The notes below the pieces were generated by a model. That model was not told the origin of the DNA. It was given only the letters and a program-made list of their open reading frames with translations, and made no database searches. From positions 434,001 through 498,000 of the forward strand of contig NZ_NPKR01000003.1 in NCBI RefSeq assembly GCF_008329535.1: a DNA stretch of 64,000 nucleotides, given 5' to 3'. Source of the stretch: Mycolicibacterium sp. P1-18. Lineage in GTDB: Bacteria; Actinomycetota; Actinomycetes; Mycobacteriales; Mycobacteriaceae. The stretch's first letter is position 1, and every line of letters starts with the position of its first letter. Of the stretch, positions 63,259-64,000 are shown piece after piece. Made by a program: the position numbers and the translations under genes.

Positions 63259-64000
63259 TTAGCTCCTCGAGAACATTGCGAGCATGCGACGCGTCACCGC
63301 GAAGCCGCCGAAGACGTTGATGCTGGCCAGCAGGATCGCGACGGCGGCCAGAGAGGTCACGACGGCGTCGCCGTGCCCGATTTGGAGCAGGGCGCCGACG
63401 ACGATGATCCCGGAGATCGCGTTGGTCACCGACATGAGTGGGGTGTGCAGGGCGTGGTGCACGTGCCCGATGACGTAGTAGCCGATCACGATGGCCAGCG
63501 CGAAGACCGTGAGGTGTACCTGCAGCGCCGCCGGTGACAGTGCGATGAGCAGGAAGAGCACCGCGGCGGCGGCGAAGGTGATGCCCAGCCGGCGTCCGGC
63601 GGTCATCGGTTCCTTCACGGGCTTGGCCTGCACCGGGGCTGCGGCGACGGCGGCGGCCGGGGCGGCGGACACCTGTACCGGGGGTGGCGGCCAGGTGATC
63701 TCGCCGTCGTGCACGACGGTCACCGACCGCTGCACCACGTCGTCGAAGTTGAGGGTGAGCCGGCCGTCCTTCTCCGGGGTCACCAGCTTGAGCAGGTTGA
63801 CGAGGTTGGTGCCGTAGAGCTGCGACGCCGTGGCGGGTAGCCGTCCGGCGAGGTCGGTGTAGCCGATGATCGTCACGCCGTTGGCGGTGACGACGGCCTG
63901 GTCCTTGACGGTGCCCTCGACGTTGCCGCCGTTGGCGGCGGCCATGTCGACGATGACGCTGCCCGGCGTCATGGAGGCGACCATCTCGGCGGTGATGATG
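63259..64000 (-). CDS. pntA: NAD(P) transhydrogenase alpha subunit, C-terminal part, fused form
   Basis: About 247 C-terminal codons; the gene continues past the right edge. The first part is the end of the NAD-binding domain I ([41 protein letters not shown] in outline). A Pro/Ala-rich linker ([15 protein letters not shown]) follows, then four membrane helices of domain II-alpha ([42 protein letters not shown] in outline). In M. tuberculosis these parts are separate genes (pntAa, pntAb); here they are one polypeptide as in E. coli PntA. Confidence 0.93.
   Translation of the reverse strand, partial: IITAEMVASMTPGSVIVDMAAANGGNVEGTVKDQAVVTANGVTIIGYTDLAGRLPATASQLYGTNLVNLLKLVTPEKDGRLTLNFDDVVQRSVTVVHDGEITWPPPPVQVSAAPAAAVAAAPVQAKPVKEPMTAGRRLGITFAAAAVLFLLIALSPAALQVHLTVFALAIVIGYYVIGHVHHALHTPLMSVTNAISGIIVVGALLQIGHGDAVVTSLAAVAILLASINVFGGFAVTRRMLAMFSRS

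Overview
The window is high-GC actinobacterial DNA from a mycobacterium, most likely an environmental, fast-growing species (Mycolicibacterium type). The grounds are family content: a two-module Pks12 mycoketide synthase beside its usual epimerase/PEP-domain partner, an Lsr2-type nucleoid protein, a 13E12-type DUF222/HNH gene with an SOS box, FadE2-PtpB, an Rv0144-Rv0149-like block, SigF-type promoters and leaderless starts. A complete fructose PTS points away from the tuberculosis complex. No rRNA, tRNA, CRISPR array, insertion sequence or origin was seen.

Layout. 1-1.7 kb: end of a LytR-CpsA-Psr gene, undecaprenyl-diphosphatase uppP and a YggT protein. 1.8-6.6 kb: an amidohydrolase, DUF59 protein, zinc alcohol dehydrogenase and small monooxygenase-like protein in a tight operon, divergent from an AcoR/MimR-like regulator. 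This resembles the downstream half of actinobacterial propane monooxygenase operons without the monooxygenase. 6.6-14 kb: CDF metal exporter, L,D-transpeptidase, a second Lsr2, zinc metallopeptidase lipoprotein, PPOX protein, GNAT, pirin, EVE protein and a truncated mycosin fused to a foreign tail. 14-20 kb: fruR-fruK-fruA-ptsH divergent from ptsI, with overlapping promoters on a shared palindrome. 20-23.8 kb: a second pirin behind a palindromic promoter, a FUSC membrane protein and its TetR regulator.

24-30.2 kb: TetR, methyltransferase, aldehyde dehydrogenase, SDR, quinone oxidoreductase, haloacid dehalogenase and DUF456 genes in one direction. 30.2-35.8 kb: a small winged-helix-like gene framed by copies of a short repeat, a DUF3060 membrane protein, EthD protein, TetR/nitrilase pair, then ptpB and fadE2. 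35.9-52.9 kb: the epimerase/RPH-like/phosphohistidine protein, pks12 (12.4 kb) and, divergently, a PpdK-like ATP-grasp/phosphohistidine protein with a small partner. 53-54.8 kb: a NarL-type response regulator and sensor kinase. 54.8-56.2 kb: a TetR/SDR pair with two matching palindromic boxes between them. 56.2-64 kb: the 13E12 gene, DUF393, a DUF4383/SDR pair with back-to-back SigF-type promoters, an acyl-CoA dehydrogenase, an EamA transporter, pntB and the end of a fused pntA.

Themes: redox and lipid metabolism (ADH, ALDH, SDRs, FadEs, Pnt transhydrogenase, Pks12), many one-component regulators with legible operator palindromes, and three proteins carrying the swivelling phosphohistidine domain (PtsI, the Pks12-linked protein, the PpdK-like protein). 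Translations and motifs were read by eye; family names are recognition from memory, not search results.
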